Below are positions 17,831 to 26,257 of a DNA stretch of 64,000 nt, piece after piece. The notes below the pieces were generated by a model. The model had not been told where the DNA came from. It did no database searches and worked only from the letters and a program-made list of their open reading frames with translations. The first letter of the stretch is position 1. Every line of letters starts with the position of its first letter. A program made the position numbers and the translations under genes. Source of the stretch: Jiangella sp. DSM 45060. Lineage in GTDB: Bacteria > Actinomycetota > Actinomycetes > Jiangellales > Jiangellaceae. The stretch is taken from assembly GCF_900105175.1 (NCBI RefSeq), contig NZ_LT629771.1, positions 2,294,001-2,358,000 of the forward strand, in the 5' to 3' direction.

Positions 17831-19819
17831 GTGCCGAGCCTCGGCGATCTGTCCAAGCGGCTCCTCATCGGTCGCAAACTTCCCAGCGAGCGCATGGGGC
17901 ACACGCTGCTACCCAAGCGGCTGGCCCTGCCGGTGTTCGCCAGCGACCCGCTGTCGTCGGTCACGTACGCCACGCAGGAGATCCTGGTCATCCTGACGCT
18001 GGGCGGCCTGGCCTATCTGACGTACACCCCGTGGGTCGCCGCGGTCGTCGTGTTGCTGCTGATCACCGTCGTGGCGTCGTACCGCCAGCTGGTGCGCGCG
18101 TACCCGAGCGGCGGCGGCGACTTCGAGGTGGCCAACACCAACCTCGGCCCGACCGCCGGACTGGTCGTCGCCAGCGCGCTGCTGATCGACTACATCCTGA
18201 CGGTCGCGGTGTCGGTGTCCGCGGGCGTCGACAACCTGATCTCGGCCGTCCCGGAGCTGAACGACTACCGGGTGCCCATCGCCATCGGCATCGTCGTGCT
18301 GCTCTCGGCGATGAACCTGCGCGGCATCCGCGAGAGCGGCATCGCCTTCGCGATCCCCACCTACCTGTTCATCGTCGGCATGGCCGGGCTGATCGTGTGG
18401 GGCCTGGGCCGGACGCTCTTCGGCGACGACCCGGTCGCCGAGTCGGCGCAGTACGACGTCCATGCCGAGATGACCGATCTCGGCGGCATCGCGCTGATGC
18501 TGCTGGTGCTGAGAGCGTTCGCGTCCGGTTGTACGGCGCTGACCGGCGTCGAGGCGATCGCCAACGGCGTGCCGGCGTTCCGCAAGCCGAAGGCGAAGAA
18601 CGCGGCCGCCACGCTGGCCATCATGGGCACGCTGTCGATCACGATGTTCAGCGGCATCACCGCGCTGGCCGTCGTCGCCGACGTCCGCTACGTGGAGAAC
18701 TCCTGCGACCTGGTCGGCTTCGACTGCACCCAGCCGCAGCCGACCGTCATCTCGCAGCTGGCCGAGGCGGTGTTCGGCGGCGACACCATCCCCTTCTACT
18801 ACATCCAGGGCGCCGCGGCGCTGATCCTGATCCTGGCCGCGAACACCGCGTTCAACGGGTTCCCGCTGCTCGGCTCGATCCTGGCGCAGCACCGGTACGC
18901 GCCGCGCCAGCTGCACACCCGCGGCGACCGCCTGGTGTTCAGCAACGGCATCCTCGTGCTGGCGGTGCTGGCCGGCCTGCTGATCGTCGCGTTCGACGCG
19001 TCGGTGACGCGGCTGATCCAGCTCTACATCGTCGGCGTGTTCACGGCGTTCACGTTCGGCCAGACCGGCATGGTGCGGCACTGGAACCGCCTGCTGGCGG
19101 CCGGTCCGAGCGGGCCGGAGCGACGGCAGATCCTGCGTTCGCGGGCCATCAACGGCACCGGCGCCGTTCTGACCGGCGTCGTGCTCGTCGTCGTGCTGAT
19201 CACGAAGTTCACCCACGGCGCCTGGCTGGTCGTCGCGATGATGCCGCTGCTGTTCCTGGTCATGCGGGGCATCCGCCGGCACTACGACACCACCTCGGAG
19301 GAGCTCGCGGTCGAGGACTGGCCGTCGGAGTCGCTGCTGCCGTCGCGGGTGCACGCGGTCGTGCTGGTGTCGCGGCTGCACAAGCCGACGGTGCGGGCCA
19401 TCGCCTACGCGCGGGCGGCCCGGCCGGACATCCTCGAGGCGATCACCGTCGACGTCGACGAGTCGGCCACGGCCGCGCTGCTGGACGAGTGGGACCGCCA
19501 CGACATCCCGGTGCCGTTGCGGGTGCTCGACTCGCCGTACCGCGAGATCGCCCGGCCGGTGGTGGAGTACGTGCGGGCGATCCGCCGGGCCAGCCCGCGC
19601 GACGTCGTCACGGTGTACGTGCCCGAGTACGTGGTCGGGCACTGGTGGGAGCGCATCCTGCACAACCAGAGCGTCTTCTGGCTCAAGGGCCGGTTGCTGT
19701 TCACACCGGGCGTCATGGTGACGAGCGTGCCGTGGCAGCTGCGCTCGGCGGCGGCCGCGAAGGCCAGGGTCAAGGCGAAGCAGGCGCCCGGCGACGTCCG
19801 GCGGGGTGGTCCGCGCTGA
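17831..19819 (+). CDS. APC family permease
   Basis: A 662-aa integral membrane protein with about 12 transmembrane helices and a soluble C-terminal domain of about 170 residues. LALPVFASDPLSSVTYATQE is the conserved first-helix region of actinobacterial APC (amino acid-polyamine-organocation) permeases of the Rv2690c type. The C-terminal domain (SRVHAVVLVSRLHKPTVRAI and DVVTVYVPEYVVGHWWERIL) is probably regulatory. The substrate is unknown; proximity to two TrkA proteins makes K+ or an amino acid worth testing. The GTG at 17831 is chosen from the promoter; earlier in-frame codons are not supported. Confidence 0.88.
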   Translation: MPSLGDLSKRLLIGRKLPSERMGHTLLPKRLALPVFASDPLSSVTYATQEILVILTLGGLAYLTYTPWVAAVVVLLLITVVASYRQLVRAYPSGGGDFEVANTNLGPTAGLVVASALLIDYILTVAVSVSAGVDNLISAVPELNDYRVPIAIGIVVLLSAMNLRGIRESGIAFAIPTYLFIVGMAGLIVWGLGRTLFGDDPVAESAQYDVHAEMTDLGGIALMLLVLRAFASGCTALTGVEAIANGVPAFRKPKAKNAAATLAIMGTLSITMFSGITALAVVADVRYVENSCDLVGFDCTQPQPTVISQLAEAVFGGDTIPFYYIQGAAALILILAANTAFNGFPLLGSILAQHRYAPRQLHTRGDRLVFSNGILVLAVLAGLLIVAFDASVTRLIQLYIVGVFTAFTFGQTGMVRHWNRLLAAGPSGPERRQILRSRAINGTGAVLTGVVLVVVLITKFTHGAWLVVAMMPLLFLVMRGIRRHYDTTSEELAVEDWPSESLLPSRVHAVVLVSRLHKPTVRAIAYARAARPDILEAITVDVDESATAALLDEWDRHDIPVPLRVLDSPYREIARPVVEYVRAIRRASPRDVVTVYVPEYVVGHWWERILHNQSVFWLKGRLLFTPGVMVTSVPWQLRSAAAAKARVKAKQAPGDVRRGGPR

Positions 19820-19854
19820 GCGGGCGGACGCGCGCGGCCCGCGGCGAGTCCGTC

Positions 19855-21054
19855 GTGGGGACGCAGGTCGTGGTCGACGTCGGCGCCGTCGCGCACGGCG
19901 GCGTCTGTGTCGCGCGGCACGAGGGCCGGGCGGTCTTCGTCCGGCACGCGCTGCCCGGCGAGCGGGTCCGCGTCCGCGTCACCGAGGGCGGCACCGAGGA
20001 CCGGTTCTGGCGCGCCGACGCGGTGGCCGTGCTGACGCCGTCGCCGGCCCGGGTCGAGCCGCCGTGCCCGTGGGCCGGACCTGGCAAGTGCGGCGGCTGC
20101 GACTGGCAGCACGTGCTGCTGCCGGCCCAGCGCTCGCTGAAGGCGGCCGTCGTCGCCGAGCAGCTGGAGCGGCTGGCCGGCCTGCGCCGCGAGGTCGTCG
20201 TCGAGCCCGTCCCCGGTGACGACGACGGTCTGGGCTGGCGCACGCGCGTCACGTACGCCGTCGACGCTGGTGGGCGCGCCGGGCTGCGGGCGCACCGCTC
20301 GCACGACGTGGTGCCGATCGACTACTGCCGCATCGCGCACCCCGAGGTCCGCGCGGCCCGGGTCGAGGACGGCGAGTGGCCCGGCGCCGCCTCGGTCGAG
20401 GTCGTCGCGGCGAACACGGGGGAGCGGCAGGTGTTGGTCGACGGCGAGGTGGCCGAGGGCCGCCGCTACGTCGTCGAGGAGGCGGCCGGACGGCGCTGGC
20501 GGGTCAGCGGCGGCGGGTTCTGGCAGGTGCACCCGGGTGCGGCGAACACGCTGGTCAGCGCCGTGCTGGAGGGCGTCGAGACGCGGCCGGGCGAGACCGT
20601 CCTCGACCTCTACTGCGGCGTCGGCCTGTTCGCCGGCGCGCTGGCGCCGCTGGTCGGCTCGTCGGGCACCGTTGTCGGCGTCGAGGGGGCGCGGCAGGCC
20701 GTCGCCGACGCGCGGCGCAACCTGCACGACGTCCCCTGGGTGCGGCTGCTGACCGGCCGGGTCGACCGCGTGCTGTCCGGTACCGGGCCGGCCGGGGTGC
20801 CGCCCGCCGCCGACGTCGTCGTGCTGGACCCGCCGCGCGAGGGCGCCAAGGCCGCCGTCGTCCGCCAGATCGCCGCCCGCCGGCCGCGGGTGGTCGCCTA
20901 CGTCGCCTGCGATCCCGCCGCGCTGGCACGCGACCTCGCCACCTTCGCCGCCCACGGCTACCGCCTCACCGGCCTGCGCGCGTTCGACCTGTTCCCGATG
21001 ACGCACCACGTCGAGTGCGTCGCGATCCTGCACCCCGCAACTGAAGTGGACTAG
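19855..21054 (+). CDS. TrmA/RlmD-family class I SAM-dependent RNA methyltransferase
   Basis: A 399-aa uridine-5-methyltransferase-like enzyme. Domains in order: TRAM (VVDVGAVAHGGVCVARHEGR); a [4Fe-4S]-type cysteine set (CPWAGPGKCGGCDWQH, plus a later Cys in YCRIAHPE); the SAM-binding VLDLYCGVGLFAG; DPPREGAK; and the catalytic region YVACDPAALARDL with HHVECVAIL. The target base is not predictable (tRNA U54 or rRNA). GTG 19855 is the only reasonable start after the upstream stop at 19819; there is no strong ribosome binding site. Confidence 0.88.
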   Translation: MGTQVVVDVGAVAHGGVCVARHEGRAVFVRHALPGERVRVRVTEGGTEDRFWRADAVAVLTPSPARVEPPCPWAGPGKCGGCDWQHVLLPAQRSLKAAVVAEQLERLAGLRREVVVEPVPGDDDGLGWRTRVTYAVDAGGRAGLRAHRSHDVVPIDYCRIAHPEVRAARVEDGEWPGAASVEVVAANTGERQVLVDGEVAEGRRYVVEEAAGRRWRVSGGGFWQVHPGAANTLVSAVLEGVETRPGETVLDLYCGVGLFAGALAPLVGSSGTVVGVEGARQAVADARRNLHDVPWVRLLTGRVDRVLSGTGPAGVPPAADVVVLDPPREGAKAAVVRQIAARRPRVVAYVACDPAALARDLATFAAHGYRLTGLRAFDLFPMTHHVECVAILHPATEVD

Positions 21055-21229
21055 GCTTGGGGGCGGCGAAAGCGGCGACGACCAGGAGGTGAGGCGGCCA
21101 TGCGCAGTGAGCCTCCTAGTCATGCGTCGCAGGGCGCCGAGGTCCGGGGCAGCTGATGCCTGACGGCCGGGTGGTCCTGCGTCGCACGACCCCCGTCTCC
21201 GTCCGCCTCATCGCCATGGGAGCGACGCC
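21055..21229 (+). promoter_or_regulatory. Structured corA leader with overlapping uORFs
   Basis: A strong AGGAGG (21084-21089) serves a short uORF at 21100. The same AGGAGG can pair with CCTCCT (21112-21117), which are the two consecutive proline codons of that uORF. GAGGC (21091-21095) can alternatively pair with GCCTC (21111-21115), so two hairpins exclude each other. TGCGTCGCA occurs twice (around 21123 and 21178). This looks like translation-dependent control of a Mg2+ transporter. Regulation is inferred. Confidence 0.5.
21100..21156 (+). CDS. corA upstream leader peptide (uORF1)
   Basis: An 18-codon frame, MRSEPPSHASQGAEVRGS, with a near-perfect ribosome binding site (AGGAGGTGAG, 6 nt before ATG). 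The early Glu-Pro-Pro resembles Mg2+-sensing leader peptides of enterobacteria (MgtL), where acidic-proline stretches destabilise ribosomes at low Mg2+. Its TGA overlaps the ATG of the next frame (TGATG). No homologue is claimed. Confidence 0.5.
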   Translation: MRSEPPSHASQGAEVRGS

Positions 21230-21305
21230 ATGCCTCCTCGCCGTCAGCGCGCCCTGCGCGTCATCCGTCCCGCTCTGCGCCGGCAGGGCCGGCACGATTC
21301 CGTGA
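21156..21305 (+). CDS. corA upstream overlapping ORF (uORF2)
   Basis: A 49-codon frame coupled to uORF1 by TGATG and ending over an in-frame corA GTG at 21302 (GTGA). It begins MPDGRVVLRRTTPVSVRL and overlaps the corA ATG at 21230 in another frame. It may be translated only for coupling. Alternatively it is chance; comparison with relatives would decide. Confidence 0.35.
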   Translation: MPDGRVVLRRTTPVSVRLIAMGATPCLLAVSAPCASSVPLCAGRAGTIP

Positions 21306-22366
21306 CCGATCGCCCCGCCGACCAGCCCGCGGCCGCCGAGCGGCGCTCCAGCATCGTCGACGCCGCGCTGTACCGCGACGGCAAGCGCATCAGCACGCCC
21401 AGCTCGCTGGCCGAGACGTACCGCCAGCTGCGCGCCGACTCCGAGGCCATGGCGTGGATCGGGCTGCACAAGCCGAGCGACGCCGAGCTGCTGTCGCTGG
21501 CCGACGAGTTCGACCTGCACGAGCTCGCCGTCGAGGACGCCATGGAGGCGCACCAGCGGCCCAAGCTCGAGCGGTACGGCGAGACCCTGTTCGTGGTGCT
21601 GCGCGCGGCCCGCTACCTCGACGCCGTCGAAGAGGTCGACTTCGCCGAGCTGCACCTGTTCGTCGGGCCCGGCTTCGTCATCACCGTCCGGCACGGCGCG
21701 GCGCCCGACCTCTCCAGCGTCCGGCGCCGCATGGAGGACGACCCCGACCTCCTGCGGCTGGGCCCCGAGGCCGTCCTGTACGCCGTCCTCGACGCCGTCG
21801 TCGACGGCTACGTGCCGGTCGTCAACGGCGTCAGCAACGACGTCGACGAGATCGAGGTCCAGGTGTTCGGCCGCGACCCCAAGGTCTCGCGGCGCATCTA
21901 CGAGCTGTCCCGCGAGGTGCTCGAGTTCCAGCGGGCCACCCGGCCGCTGTCGGGCATGCTGGCCGGGCTCGAGGGCGGCTTCGAGAAGTACGGCACCGAC
22001 GAAGAGCTGCAGCGCTACCTGCGCGACGTCGCCGACCACGCCACGGAGGTCACCGAGCGGGTCGACGGCTTCCGGCAGGTACTCTCCGACATCCTCGCCG
22101 TCAACGCCACGCTGGTCACCCAGCAGCAGAACGAGGAGATGAAGGCGCTCACCGAGGCCAGCTTCACGCAGAACGAGGAGCTCAAGAAGATCTCGTCGTG
22201 GGCGGCCATCCTGTTCGCCCCGACCCTGGTCGGGACGATCTACGGCATGAACTTCGACAACATGCCCGAGACGCACTGGTCGTTCGGCTACCCGTTCGCG
22301 GTGCTGCTCATGGCGATCGTCTGTGTCAGCCTGTTCGTCATCTTCCGGAAGAAGGACTGGCTCTGA
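21230..22366 (+). CDS. corA: Magnesium/cobalt transporter CorA
   Basis: A 378-aa CorA-family channel for Mg2+ (also Co2+). The long cytosolic domain is followed by two C-terminal transmembrane helices; the pore motif YGMNFDNMPE holds the invariant GMN. The region VEDAMEAHQRPKLERY is typical of actinobacterial CorA. The ATG at 21230 has GGAG 7 nt upstream; the arginine-rich extension it gives resembles the mycobacterial N-terminus. A GTG at 21302, overlapping the uORF2 stop, is the alternative and gives 354 aa. Confidence 0.93.
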   Translation: MPPRRQRALRVIRPALRRQGRHDSVTDRPADQPAAAERRSSIVDAALYRDGKRISTPSSLAETYRQLRADSEAMAWIGLHKPSDAELLSLADEFDLHELAVEDAMEAHQRPKLERYGETLFVVLRAARYLDAVEEVDFAELHLFVGPGFVITVRHGAAPDLSSVRRRMEDDPDLLRLGPEAVLYAVLDAVVDGYVPVVNGVSNDVDEIEVQVFGRDPKVSRRIYELSREVLEFQRATRPLSGMLAGLEGGFEKYGTDEELQRYLRDVADHATEVTERVDGFRQVLSDILAVNATLVTQQQNEEMKALTEASFTQNEELKKISSWAAILFAPTLVGTIYGMNFDNMPETHWSFGYPFAVLLMAIVCVSLFVIFRKKDWL

Positions 22367-22398
22367 GGCCGCTGGCCCGGCCGTGAAAGGCTGGGCCC

Positions 22399-23319
22399 AT
22401 GCAGCTGCGCATCTTCACCGAACCCCAGCAGGGCGCGAGCTACGACGACCTGCTCGCCGTCGCGCAGGCGACCGAGCGGCTCGGCTTCGACGCCTTCTTC
22501 CGTTCCGACCACTACCTGAAGATGGGTTCCGTCAGCGGGTTGCCCGGCCCCACCGACGCGTGGACGACGCTGGCCGGGCTGGCCCGCGAGACGTCGCGCA
22601 TCCGGCTGGGCACGCTGGTCACGTCGGCGACGTTCCGCAACCCCGGCGTGCTGGCCATCCAGGTCGCCCAGGTCGACCAGATGTCCGGCGGACGGGTCGA
22701 GCTGGGGCTGGGCGCGGGGTGGTATGCGCGCGAGCACGAGGCCTACGGCATTCCGTTCCCCGAGAAGCGCTTCGGCCTGCTCGAAGAGCAGTTCGACGTC
22801 ATCACCGGGCTGTGGAACACGCCGTCCGACTCGACGTTCTCGTACGCCGGTCAGCACTACACGGTGAGTGAGTCGCCGGGGCTGCCCAAGCCCACGCAGC
22901 GGCACGTCCCGCTGATCGTCGGCGGCAACGGCCCGCGGCGCACGCCCGCGCTGGCGGCGAAGTACGCCGCCGAGTACAACTCGTCGTTCCCGGCGAAGTC
23001 CGACATCGCCGAGCGGTTCGCCGTCGTCCGCAAGGCGTGCGAGGACGCCGGCCGCGACCCCGACTCGCTGGTGTACTCGGTGGCGCTGGTGGCCTGCGTC
23101 GGTTCCGACGAGGCCTCGTTCGCTCGCCGGGCCGCGGCGATCGGGCGCGAGCCGGCCGAGGTGCGGACCAGCGGGCTGGCGGGGACGCCGCAAGAGGTCG
23201 TCGACAGCATCAACGCGATCCGCGAGCTCGGCGGCGGCCGCGTCTACCTGCAGATCCTCGACCTCTCCGACCTCGACCACCTGGAGCTCATCGCGGCCGA
23301 GGTCGCGCCGCACGTGTGA
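22399..23319 (+). CDS. LLM class F420-dependent oxidoreductase
   Basis: A 306-aa luciferase-like monooxygenase-fold protein of the F420-dependent group. Visible motifs are FRSDHYLKMG, RIRLGTLVTSATFRNPG, RVELGLGAGWYAREHEAYGIPFP and IVGGNGPRRTPALAAKYA. It probably uses coenzyme F420 for hydride transfer to an unknown substrate. The stop codon abuts the glmS stop with no gap, so there is no room for a normal terminator between the convergent genes. Confidence 0.87.
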   Translation: MQLRIFTEPQQGASYDDLLAVAQATERLGFDAFFRSDHYLKMGSVSGLPGPTDAWTTLAGLARETSRIRLGTLVTSATFRNPGVLAIQVAQVDQMSGGRVELGLGAGWYAREHEAYGIPFPEKRFGLLEEQFDVITGLWNTPSDSTFSYAGQHYTVSESPGLPKPTQRHVPLIVGGNGPRRTPALAAKYAAEYNSSFPAKSDIAERFAVVRKACEDAGRDPDSLVYSVALVACVGSDEASFARRAAAIGREPAEVRTSGLAGTPQEVVDSINAIRELGGGRVYLQILDLSDLDHLELIAAEVAPHV

Positions 23320-25137
23320 CTACTCGACGGTCACCGACTTCGCGAGGTTGCGCGGCTTGTCGACGTCGTGGCCGAGGGTCAGCGCGGCGTGGTAGGCGAG
23401 CAGCTGGAGCGGGATCGTCAGCAGCAGCGGGTCCAGCTCCGGCTCGCTCTTCGGCACGGTGATGACGTGCGCGGGCTCGACGCCGAGGTCGACGCCGTCG
23501 TGCGTCACCACGGTGAGCGGGCCGGAGCGGGCGGTGATCTCCTGCAGTGTGCCGAGGTTGCGGTCCAGCAGCTCGTCGTCCGGCACGATCGCGACGGTCG
23601 GCAGCTCCGGGCCGACCAGCGCGAGCGGGCCGTGCTTCAGCTCGGACGTCTGGTAAGCCTCGGCGTGCCGGTAGGAGATCTCCTTCAGCTTCTGTGCGCC
23701 CTCGCGGGCCACCGGGAAGCCGCGGGTGCGTCCGACGAAGAACAGGCTGCTGGCCGCGGCGAGCTCCTTGGCGACGGCGGCCAGGTGCTCCTCGTCACCG
23801 ATGATCGCCTCGATCTGCTCCGGCAGTGCCTGCAGCGCCTGGATGAGGCGGCGCCCGTCCGCCGGTGACACGTCGCGGATGCGGCCCAGGTGCAGGCCGA
23901 GCAGCGCGAACCCGACGAGCATGTTCGTCAGCGCCTTCGTCGACGCGACCGCGATCTCCGGGCCCGCGTGCAGGTAGACGCCGCCGTCGCACTCCCGCGC
24001 GATGCTCGACCCGACCGCGTTGACCAGGCCGATCACCCGCCCGCCCTTCCGCTTCAGCTCCTGGACGGCGACCAGCGTGTCGTACGTCTCGCCGGACTGG
24101 CTGACCGCGACGTAGAGGGTGTCCTTCTCGATCACCGGGTTGCGGTAGCGGAACTCCGAGGCCGGCTCGGCGTCGGCGGGGACGCGGGCGATCTCCTCGA
24201 TGAACTGCGCGCCGGCCTGCCCGGCGTAGTAGGCCGAGCCGCAGCCGAGGATCTTCACCCGGCGGAACTCGCGCAGCTCGCGCGCGTCCATCTCCAGCCC
24301 GCCGAGGCGGACGGTGTGGAAGCGCTCGTCCAGGCGGCCCTTGAGGATGCGGCGGACGGCGTCGGGCTGCTCGGCGATCTCCTTGTGCATGAAGTGCTCG
24401 TGGCCGTCGGTGCCGTAGTCGGAGGCGTCCCAGTCGACGGTGACCGCGGTCTTCGTCGTGCGGGCCTCGCGGGTGAACGTCTGGTAGCCATCCGCCCGGA
24501 GCGTGGCCAGCTCGCCGTCGTCGAGATGGACGACCTGCTTGGTGTAGCGGACCAGGGCGGCGGTGTCGCTGGCGACGTGCATCTCGCGGTCGCCGAGGCC
24601 GAGGATGATCGGGCTGCCGTTGCGGGCGACGACGATGCGGTCCGGGTGCGCCTGGTCGAGGACGGCGATGCCGTAGGTGCCCTCGATCCGGTCGAGGGCG
24701 GCGAGGACGGCCTGCTCGAGGGTGGTCTCGCTGCTTCTCGCGATGAGGTGCGCCAGCACCTCGGTGTCGGTGTCCGACGTCAGCTCGACGCCGTCGGCCT
24801 GCAGCTCGGCGCGCAGCTGAGCGGCGTTGTCGATGATGCCGTTGTGCACGACCGCGACCCGGCCGTCGGCGCTGAGCTGCGGGTGCGCGTTGCGCTGCGA
24901 CGGGACGCCGTGCGTGGCCCAGCGCGTGTGGCCGATGCCGGTCTTGCCGCCGAACCGCTTCGGCAGGCCCGCCTCCAGCTCGCGCACCCTGACGGCGTCG
25001 CGGTGTAGCCGGATCTCGCTCGGCCCCAGGACCGCGACGCCGGCGGAGTCGTAACCGCGGTACTCCAGCCGCGCCAGGCCGTCGACCAGGATGGGGGCGG
25101 CCGGCTTCGCGCCGACGTATCCGACGATTCCGCACAT
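23320..25137 (-). CDS. glmS: Glutamine--fructose-6-phosphate aminotransferase (isomerizing)
   Basis: First committed step of UDP-GlcNAc synthesis: fructose-6-phosphate plus glutamine gives glucosamine-6-phosphate. The N-terminal class II glutaminase begins MCGIVGYVG, whose Cys is the nucleophile, with GHTRWATHG. Two SIS sugar-isomerase domains follow (SQSGETYDT, and ELKHGPLAL in the second). The C-terminus DKPRNLAKSVTVE is canonical. Length 605 aa. GAGAGGA precedes the ATG at 25137. No glmS ribozyme was recognised in the 117 bp upstream. Confidence 0.97.
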   Translation of the reverse strand: MCGIVGYVGAKPAAPILVDGLARLEYRGYDSAGVAVLGPSEIRLHRDAVRVRELEAGLPKRFGGKTGIGHTRWATHGVPSQRNAHPQLSADGRVAVVHNGIIDNAAQLRAELQADGVELTSDTDTEVLAHLIARSSETTLEQAVLAALDRIEGTYGIAVLDQAHPDRIVVARNGSPIILGLGDREMHVASDTAALVRYTKQVVHLDDGELATLRADGYQTFTREARTTKTAVTVDWDASDYGTDGHEHFMHKEIAEQPDAVRRILKGRLDERFHTVRLGGLEMDARELREFRRVKILGCGSAYYAGQAGAQFIEEIARVPADAEPASEFRYRNPVIEKDTLYVAVSQSGETYDTLVAVQELKRKGGRVIGLVNAVGSSIARECDGGVYLHAGPEIAVASTKALTNMLVGFALLGLHLGRIRDVSPADGRRLIQALQALPEQIEAIIGDEEHLAAVAKELAAASSLFFVGRTRGFPVAREGAQKLKEISYRHAEAYQTSELKHGPLALVGPELPTVAIVPDDELLDRNLGTLQEITARSGPLTVVTHDGVDLGVEPAHVITVPKSEPELDPLLLTIPLQLLAYHAALTLGHDVDKPRNLAKSVTVE

Positions 25138-25254
25138 GGCGTGGGTCCTCTCGTTGCTCTCTGTGTTCTAGCGCTGTGGCCGGGTGCGGACCAGGGGTCG
25201 GCGTCAGCCTGTGCTGTTCGGCGTCGGCGTCGGCGCCGGCCGCTTGCTGTGGCG

Positions 25255-25533
25255 TCAGCCGTAGACGATGCGGCGCAGCTGCCGCGTGGACAGGTCGGGC
25301 GCGCGGACCGGCCGGTGCGTCAGCTCGGCGCGGATCCGCTCGAAGATCTCCTCGTTCTTCCCGCCGCGCAGTTGCAGCTCCTGGTGCCGGCGTCGCACGT
25401 AGTCCTCCACCGGCTCGGCGAAGTACGCCGCGACGTCCGCGACGACCCGCCGCGCCACCCCCGCCGGCAGCCCCGTCGTCCGGATGATCTGCTCGACGAG
25501 CTCCGCGGCGGTGTGCGTCACGCGGTCAACCAT
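25255..25533 (-). CDS. Conserved hypothetical protein, 92 aa
   Basis: A small, mostly helical protein starting MVDRVTHTAAELVEQIIRTT and ending LSTRQLRRIVYG. Segments such as EDYVRRRHQELQLRGGKNEEIFERI look like a conserved soluble domain, but I do not recognise the family. No signal peptide or membrane segment. It sits between glmS and a response regulator on the same strand, with a small hairpin before it. Function is unknown. Confidence 0.6.
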   Translation of the reverse strand: MVDRVTHTAAELVEQIIRTTGLPAGVARRVVADVAAYFAEPVEDYVRRRHQELQLRGGKNEEIFERIRAELTHRPVRAPDLSTRQLRRIVYG

Positions 25534-25563
25534 GCCGTTGGCTGACCGGAAGCGGCAAGAATC

Positions 25564-25579
25564 TGCCCGGAATCGGGCA
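25564..25579 (-). terminator. Small hairpin after the two-component operon
   Basis: TGCCCG (25564-25569) pairs with CGGGCA (25574-25579) around a 4-nt loop, 13 nt beyond the response regulator stop on the minus strand. It is short, so it may be only a weak terminator. Confidence 0.4.
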
Positions 25580-25591
25580 AGGATATGGTCC

Positions 25592-26257
25592 TTACCCGCC
25601 CGGCTGCACGAGCCCGGTCTCGTAGGCGATGACGACGGCCTGGGCGCGGTCGCGCAGGTCCAGCTTCATGAGGATGCGCCCGACGTGCGTCTTGACCGTC
25701 TGCTCGGCCAGCACCAGCGTCTCGGCGATCTCGCCGTTCGACCGGCCGGCGGCGATGAGCTTGAGCACCTCGGTCTCCCGCGGCGTCAGCGCACGCAGCT
25801 GGTCGGGCCGGGGCCGGTTCTGCTGCGGGCGGCGGGCGAAGTCGGCGATCAGTGTCCGCGTCACCGACGGCGCCAGCAGCGCGTCCCCGGCGGCCACGAC
25901 CCGGACCGCGTGCACCAGGTCGGCCGCCGGCGCGTCCTTCAGCAGGAAGCCGCTGGCGCCGGCCCGCAGCGCCTCGTACACGTAGTCGTCCAGGTCGAAC
26001 GTCGTGAGCATGACGACGCGCGGGTGCCGGTCGCCGGGCGCTTTGAGGATGCGCCGGGTCGCTTCCAGCCCGTCCAGCACCGGCATCCGCACGTCCATCA
26101 GCACCACGTCCGGATGCTTCCTCCACACCGCGTCGACCGCTTCGGCCCCGTTGGCGGCGCTCCCGGCCACCTCGATGTCCTCCTGCGCGGCGAGCAGCGC
26201 ACCGAAGCCTTCGCGCACCATCGCCTGGTCGTCCACGATCAGCACCCGTATCGTCAT
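25592..26257 (-). CDS. NarL/FixJ (LuxR-type) response regulator
   Basis: A 221-aa two-component regulator. The receiver domain has the phospho-acceptor Asp in VVLMDVRMPVLDG, acidic DD near VLIVDDQ, and Lys in FLLKDAP. The LuxR helix-turn-helix begins LTPRETEVLKLIAAGRSN and ends VKTHVGRILMKL. It overlaps the stop of the histidine kinase gene by 4 nt (ATGA), so the kinase is its partner. Targets are unknown; the phospholipase/acyltransferase operon divergent from the kinase is the nearest candidate. Confidence 0.93.
   Translation of the reverse strand: MTIRVLIVDDQAMVREGFGALLAAQEDIEVAGSAANGAEAVDAVWRKHPDVVLMDVRMPVLDGLEATRRILKAPGDRHPRVVMLTTFDLDDYVYEALRAGASGFLLKDAPAADLVHAVRVVAAGDALLAPSVTRTLIADFARRPQQNRPRPDQLRALTPRETEVLKLIAAGRSNGEIAETLVLAEQTVKTHVGRILMKLDLRDRAQAVVIAYETGLVQPGG

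Noticed and set aside
21055-21229. M-box (Mg2+) riboswitch upstream of corA
   Set aside because: GGTGAGGC-like sequence is present, but I could not align the conserved M-box core; translated uORFs explain the layout better.
25138-25254. glmS ribozyme
   Set aside because: The short upstream stretch shows no recognisable ribozyme core, and glmS ribozymes are typical of Firmicutes.
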